NCBI GenBank assembly: GCA_015698045.1
Contig: BLAL01000034.1
Location: 1,887,824-1,951,823, forward strand
Length of the DNA stretch: 64,000 nt
Origin: Rhizophagus clarus
Lineage: Eukaryota > Glomeromycota > Glomeromycetes > Glomerales > Glomeraceae
Direction of reading: 5' to 3'
Of the stretch, positions 59,825 to 64,000 are shown one piece after another. Made by a program: the position numbers and the translations under genes. Positions within the stretch are counted from its first letter, which is position 1. Every line of letters begins with the position of its first letter. The notes beneath the pieces are model-generated. The model saw only the letters and a list, made by a program, of their open reading frames with translations, had not been told where the DNA came from and ran no database searches.

Positions 59825-60655
59825 GATTAAATAATATGTGCTTTCATCGAGGAATTAGTCAAAATCATGTAATCTTAGTGCTATAATTACGCGAGTAATT
59901 AAAATAATGATATTTTTTAAGTGACGTGGAAGGCCGACACATTATAATATTTGAAGATCTGCAATCAATTAGATGTCGATTGTTAGACAACAAAAATCTG
60001 ATCGGCATTATAATGCACATTTTTTTAAATATTACGCATGTAATTAGATATTTTTAAATGTCGTAAATAAACTGAAAAATTTTTTTACGCAGGCACAGCA
60101 CATAATTAATTATTTGACACACTTAAAATTTTTAAGACTAAGACGCCTCTAGAATCACAAATATAACAATGGGAAATTCATTATAAAGTTGGAATGATTC
60201 TGATGTAGTAATAATATAAATATCAAAATTGTAATTGGTTAATTCAGTTTACACCAATCAATAATAAAAAATTAATTAAATAATATGTGCTTTCATCGAG
60301 GAATTAGCCCAAGTCATTGTAATCCTAAATTTAAAAATGTACACTATAATGGCGATCAGGTTTTTGTTGTCCATCTAATTGATTGCAGATCTTCATTGTT
60401 ATTCGGCACATAGCATTACGCATGTAATTAAAATAATAAGATATTTTTAAATGATGTAAAATAACTGAAAAATTTTTTTACGCAGGCACAGCACATAATT
60501 AATCATTTGACACACTTAAAATATATTTAAATTTTAAGACTAAGACGCCTCTAGAATCACAAATATAACAATGGGAAATTCATTATAAGTTGAAATGATT
60601 CTGATGTAGTAATAATACAAATATCAAAATTGTAATTGGTTAATTCAGTTTACAC
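59825..60655. repeat. Tandem duplication (two about 400-bp copies) with an internal inverted block
   Basis: Copy 1 is about 59825-60254, copy 2 about 60275-60655. Both begin TAATATGTGCTTTCATCGAG and end GGTTAATTCAGTTTACAC, and share AGACGCCTCTAGAATCAC. In copy 1 the block 59953-60020 (GAAGATCTGCAATCAATTAG and following) corresponds to the reverse complement of 60337-60394 in copy 2. No gene. Confidence 0.75.
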
Positions 60656-60766
60656 AAAAAAAATTTAAATTTTTCTTGCTAAATAAGAATCAAAAAAATA
60701 ATAAATACATTATATCATTCTAACCAGAACAATTGTTATTTCACTACGAAGTTTATTGGATAGGAA

Positions 60767-61655
60767 TCACGAGAAATTTTTTTAAAGAATGGCATTCGAA
60801 TGCCTTTCTATGATAATTAATTAATAAAAAAAAGTCACGGTCACAAAGTTCAAATCACGAGAAATTTTTTTAAAGGATGGCATTCGAATGCCTTTCTTAT
60901 GATAATTAATTAATAAAAAAAAAGTCACGGTCACAAAGTTCAAATCACGAGAAATTTTTTTAAAGGATGGCATTCGAATGCCGTTCTTATGATAATTAAT
61001 TAATAAAAAAAAAAAGTCACGGTCACAAAGTTCAAATCACGAGAAATTTTTTTAAAGGATGGCATTCGAATGCCGTTCTTATGATAATTAATTAATAAAA
61101 AAAAAGTCACGGTCACAAAGTTCAATCACGAGAAATTTTTTTTAAAGAATTGGCAATCGAATGCCTTTCTTATGATAATTAATTAATAAAAAAAAAAAGT
61201 CACGGTCACAAAGTTCAAATCACGAGAAATTTTTTAAAGAATGGCATTCGAATGCCTTTCTTATGATAATTAATTAATAAAAAAAAAAAGTCACGGTCAC
61301 CAAAGTTCAAATCACGAGAAATTTTTTTAAAGAATGCGCATTCGAATGCCTTTCTTATGATAATTAATTAATAAAAAAAAAAAGTCACGGTCACAAAGTT
61401 CAAATCACGAGAAATTTTTTAAAGGATGGCATTCGAATGCCGTTCTTATGATAATTAATTAATAAAAAAAAAAAGTCACGGTCACAAAGATTCAAATCAC
61501 GAGAAATTTTTTTAAAGGATGGCATTCGAATGCCGTTCTTATGATAATTAATTAATAAAAAAAAAAGTCACGGTCGACAAAGTTCAAATCACGAGAAATT
61601 TTTTTAAAGGATGGCATTGCCGTTCTTATGATAATTAATTAATAAAAAAAAATCA
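60767..61655. repeat. About 90-bp tandem array, ten copies, with internal palindrome
   Basis: Each unit holds ATCACGAGAAATTTTTTTAA, GGATGGCATTCGAATGCC (a 14-bp palindrome inside), TTATGATAATTAATTAATAA, an A run, and AGTCACGGTCACAAAGTTC. Ten copies of the first word are present. Units differ mostly in A-run length and single-base indels. A CGAAG(A)GTTTATTGGATA phrase stands at both edges (60747 and 61656), as if the array grew inside one site. Confidence 0.85.
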
Positions 61656-61849
61656 CGGTTGCGAAGAGTTTATTGGATAAGATTAAAATAATTTTACGCT
61701 TGTATTAAACTAATTTTGACAATAGATTTCCAAAAATTATTGAACCTCCATAAATAAATTAAAAATTGCATCTATTTTTTCGATAAAAAAAAAAATATTT
61801 TTTCTTTATTTAATATTCTAGGGAAAACGGCCTGACGTAGAGAAAAAAA

Positions 61850-62160
61850 ATGACAAAAGAAAGATTTCAACAAAAAGAAATCGAAATTTCTTGATCTCCA
61901 GATAATGTACCAAGAATTTCAAAAGCTGTTGAGACAGCTGGAGAACAAATAATTGCCAAATTAAACAACAAAACTGAGCGGGAGAACGCATATCTATTAA
62001 AGTGGATCGATATTTTTAGAGCAAATTTCAAGCCAGGAAGAAGAGATACATAAACTTAAATTAAAGCTTTATTTATATTTAGCACAATCATCGCGTCTAC
62101 ACCGCGGCCATCACCCTCATCATCGTCATATGGATGAGCACTTAACACAATCAAGTCAGT
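61850..62160 (+). pseudogene. Protein-like fragment in two frames
   Basis: One frame from about 61907 reads DNVPRISKAVETAGEQIIAK, then NNKTERENAYLLKWIDIFRA and ends TAA at 62051-62053. A second frame overlapping it reads SSQEEEIHKLKLKLYLYLAQ, then a His-rich HRGHHPHHRHMDEH to TAA near 62161. They look like parts of one charged helical protein joined by a frameshift, or by an unseen splice. No family recognised. Confidence 0.3.
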
Positions 62161-62835
62161 AATTTTTTAGATATTAAATAATTTTTTAATAAATTTCATT
62201 TTATAATTAATGAATAATTTCATTTTTAAGTAAAAGGGTTTACTTTTTTGAAAACCATTTATAAATTAATAAATAATATTTTACATTTATCTTGTACATA
62301 TCATTTTAAATATATTATCTTACTAATAAATAATAATAAAAAAAAGTATTTGTAAAGGTTTAACTGCGGAAATTTTCGCCTGCCTGATAGGATATGGGGA
62401 AATTTTCACCCGATAAACTCTACGAGAATAATTGCTATAAGGTAGCATAGTAATCGAACCTGAAACCTGGTGTTATGCTAACTACTCTATCACATGCAAT
62501 TACTAGTAAAGAGAAATTTTGTTGATTTCTTTTAATTATAAAAATTTACATGATTTTCAATTTTCATTAGCAGAATAATGATTAGCAGGGACTTTCCCCT
62601 GTAGTTACATATATATCCATCCTCTGCGAATTGTTGTACTAAATCATTTCTTACAAACGAAAAAAAGGATCGTTTAATATTGATACGCTAATGTTAAAGA
62701 CTAATTAATATAAATTAAATTATTATGTATAGCGATATTTAATTTAGAGGACTGGATATTCACGTATTCAGTTAATATTGTAATCTGCACAGATTCGGAT
62801 ATTTCAGTTAATGTTATCTGAACCCTGTTTACAAC
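62161..62835. other. Non-coding, AT-rich
   Basis: No gene. Minus-strand words at 62492-62476 and 62460-62450 (GGTTCGATTAC) resemble tRNA A and B boxes, but the spacing is too short for a tRNA. Confidence 0.4.
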
Positions 62836-64000
62836 AATGATGACATAATCAAGTTGTTTGCTCCGCTTTTTAATCAAAATAGAATCTATTTTTGAATATG
62901 AAGATACGATATGACCAAAATGACCATGATCCACTATCATCACTTATTCTTGTATATACAGCGAGGAGAGCTTGACACTGATTTAAAATACATAGCAATT
63001 TATTGTTTATTGTATTTTCATTTTATGTTTTCTATCGCATAATAAACTAATATAAATAAAATAAAAATGTAGTTAATTCAATGTCAAACAAAAATGATGG
63101 AATCTTGGTCCCGAATATTTTTCCGCATATATCCTACAGTCATCTGTTTAGATTACGAAAATTAGCTTCTTTAATATGCAATATGAAATTAAGTTTTGAT
63201 CTCTCCGTTTTTTATAAATCAAAAATAGGAATTTTGAACATGAAGACACGATATGATTAGATAACCGTATAACTGCATATAATATAGTTGATTCAATATT
63301 GAAATCTTGGACCCTGAATATTTTCCGCATATATCCTATTAGATTACGAAATTAACTTCTGTAATAATCCGAATATGAAATTAAGTTTGATCTCTCCGTT
63401 TTTCTAAATCAAAATAGGAATTTTTGAACATGAACACGATATGATTAGATTAACGTAATAACGCACATAACATAGTTGATTCAATATTTGAAATCTTGGC
63501 CCCTGAATATTTTCCGCATATATCCTATTAGATTACGAAATAACTTCTGTAATGATCCAAAATTATGAAATTAAGTTTGATCTCTCCGTTTTTCTAAATC
63601 AAAAATAGAATTTTTGAACATGACAACACGATAACCGTATAACTGCACATAATATAAGTTGATATATTGAAATCTTGGCCCCTGAATATTTTCCGCATTT
63701 ATCCTATTAGATTACAAAATTAACTTCTGTAATGATTCAAAATATGAAATTAAGTTTGATCTCTCCGTTTTTCTAAATCAAAATAGGAATTTCTGAACAT
63801 GACAACACGATAACCGTATAACTGCACATAATATAGTTGATATATTGAAATCTTGGCCCCTGAATATTTTCCGCATTTATCCTATTAGATTACGAAATAA
63901 CTTCTGTAATGATCCAAAATATGAAATTAAGTTTGATCTCTCCGTTTTCTAAAATCAAAATAGGAATTTATGTAACATGACAACACGATATGATTAGAAA
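62836..64000. repeat. About 180-200-bp tandem array running off the window end
   Basis: The phrase AATCTTGGCCCCTGAATATT or a close variant occurs near 63103, 63303, 63491, 63671 and 63849, so units are about 200, 188, 180 and 178 bp. Each unit also has TTTTCCGCATATATCCTATT, AAGTTTGATCTCTCCGTTTT and an ACACGAT word. A more diverged partial unit lies at 62836-62945. No coding frame longer than about 60-80 codons. It is a satellite that continues beyond the window. Confidence 0.85.

Noticed and set aside
60767-61655. CRISPR-like array
   Set aside because: Units are contiguous and near identical with no variable spacers, and the genome is eukaryotic.
62440-62500. tRNA-like A and B box words on the minus strand
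   Set aside because: Only about 15 nt lie between the boxes and the acceptor stem does not pair; not a tRNA, and a SINE is unproven.

Overview
The window is nuclear DNA of an intron-rich, strongly AT-rich fungus. Genes with fungal character (QCR10, an Arc1-type tRNA-binding cofactor, the fungal Ap4A phosphorylase, Rsm22, a Rad5-type SNF2 ATPase) sit beside lineage-specific families and many decayed DNA transposons. Short introns of about 55-90 bp and long poly-A/T tracts fit an arbuscular mycorrhizal fungus of the Rhizophagus type. That placement is inference from composition and gene style; no marker gene settles it. All exon-intron structures were read by eye from GT/AG (twice GC/AG) sites and reading frame.

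Region 1 (1-18 kb) is gene-dense and housekeeping in character: mitochondrial Rsm22, UMP-CMP kinase with a small membrane-protein frame directly upstream, QCR10, a FAR1-type glutamine-rich regulator, mitochondrial ribosomal proteins bL17m and uL13m, Ap4A phosphorylase, a transglutaminase-like (kyphoscoliosis-type) protein and an Arc1/AIMP1-like protein. Several genes are divergent pairs on 100-350 bp of shared upstream DNA. Mitochondrial translation and respiration are over-represented.

Region 2 (18.1-32.3 kb) holds seven tandem paralogues of a family I do not recognise: one N-terminal membrane span, a short linker ending in a conserved Leu-Pro-Gly, and a long helical domain mostly on one terminal exon. 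The third copy carries a long acidic, Ser/Thr/Asn-rich N-terminal region split over a ladder of tiny phase-0 exons that look like a repeatedly duplicated two-exon unit. This cluster is the best candidate for an undescribed system.

Region 3 (32.9-37.8 kb) has a TLC-domain membrane protein, a small Cys-rich membrane protein and the C-terminal part of a heme-oxygenase-like redox enzyme whose N-terminal side runs into a broken hAT transposase.

Region 4 (37.8-54 kb) is repeat-dominated: the hAT relic, foldback elements, short tandem arrays, a decayed DDE-type transposase-like gene between terminal inverted repeats, a 906-bp hAT-type MITE inserted in that gene with an 8-bp target duplication, and a pyrimidine-rich tract built from intron-like modules with no open frame.

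Region 5 (54.4-64 kb) has an intact Rad5/Rad16-type SNF2-RING ATPase, a second small hAT-type MITE with a perfect 8-bp target duplication, an unknown gene with nine decapeptide repeats, a duplicated segment with an internal inversion, and two large tandem arrays, the last running off the window end.
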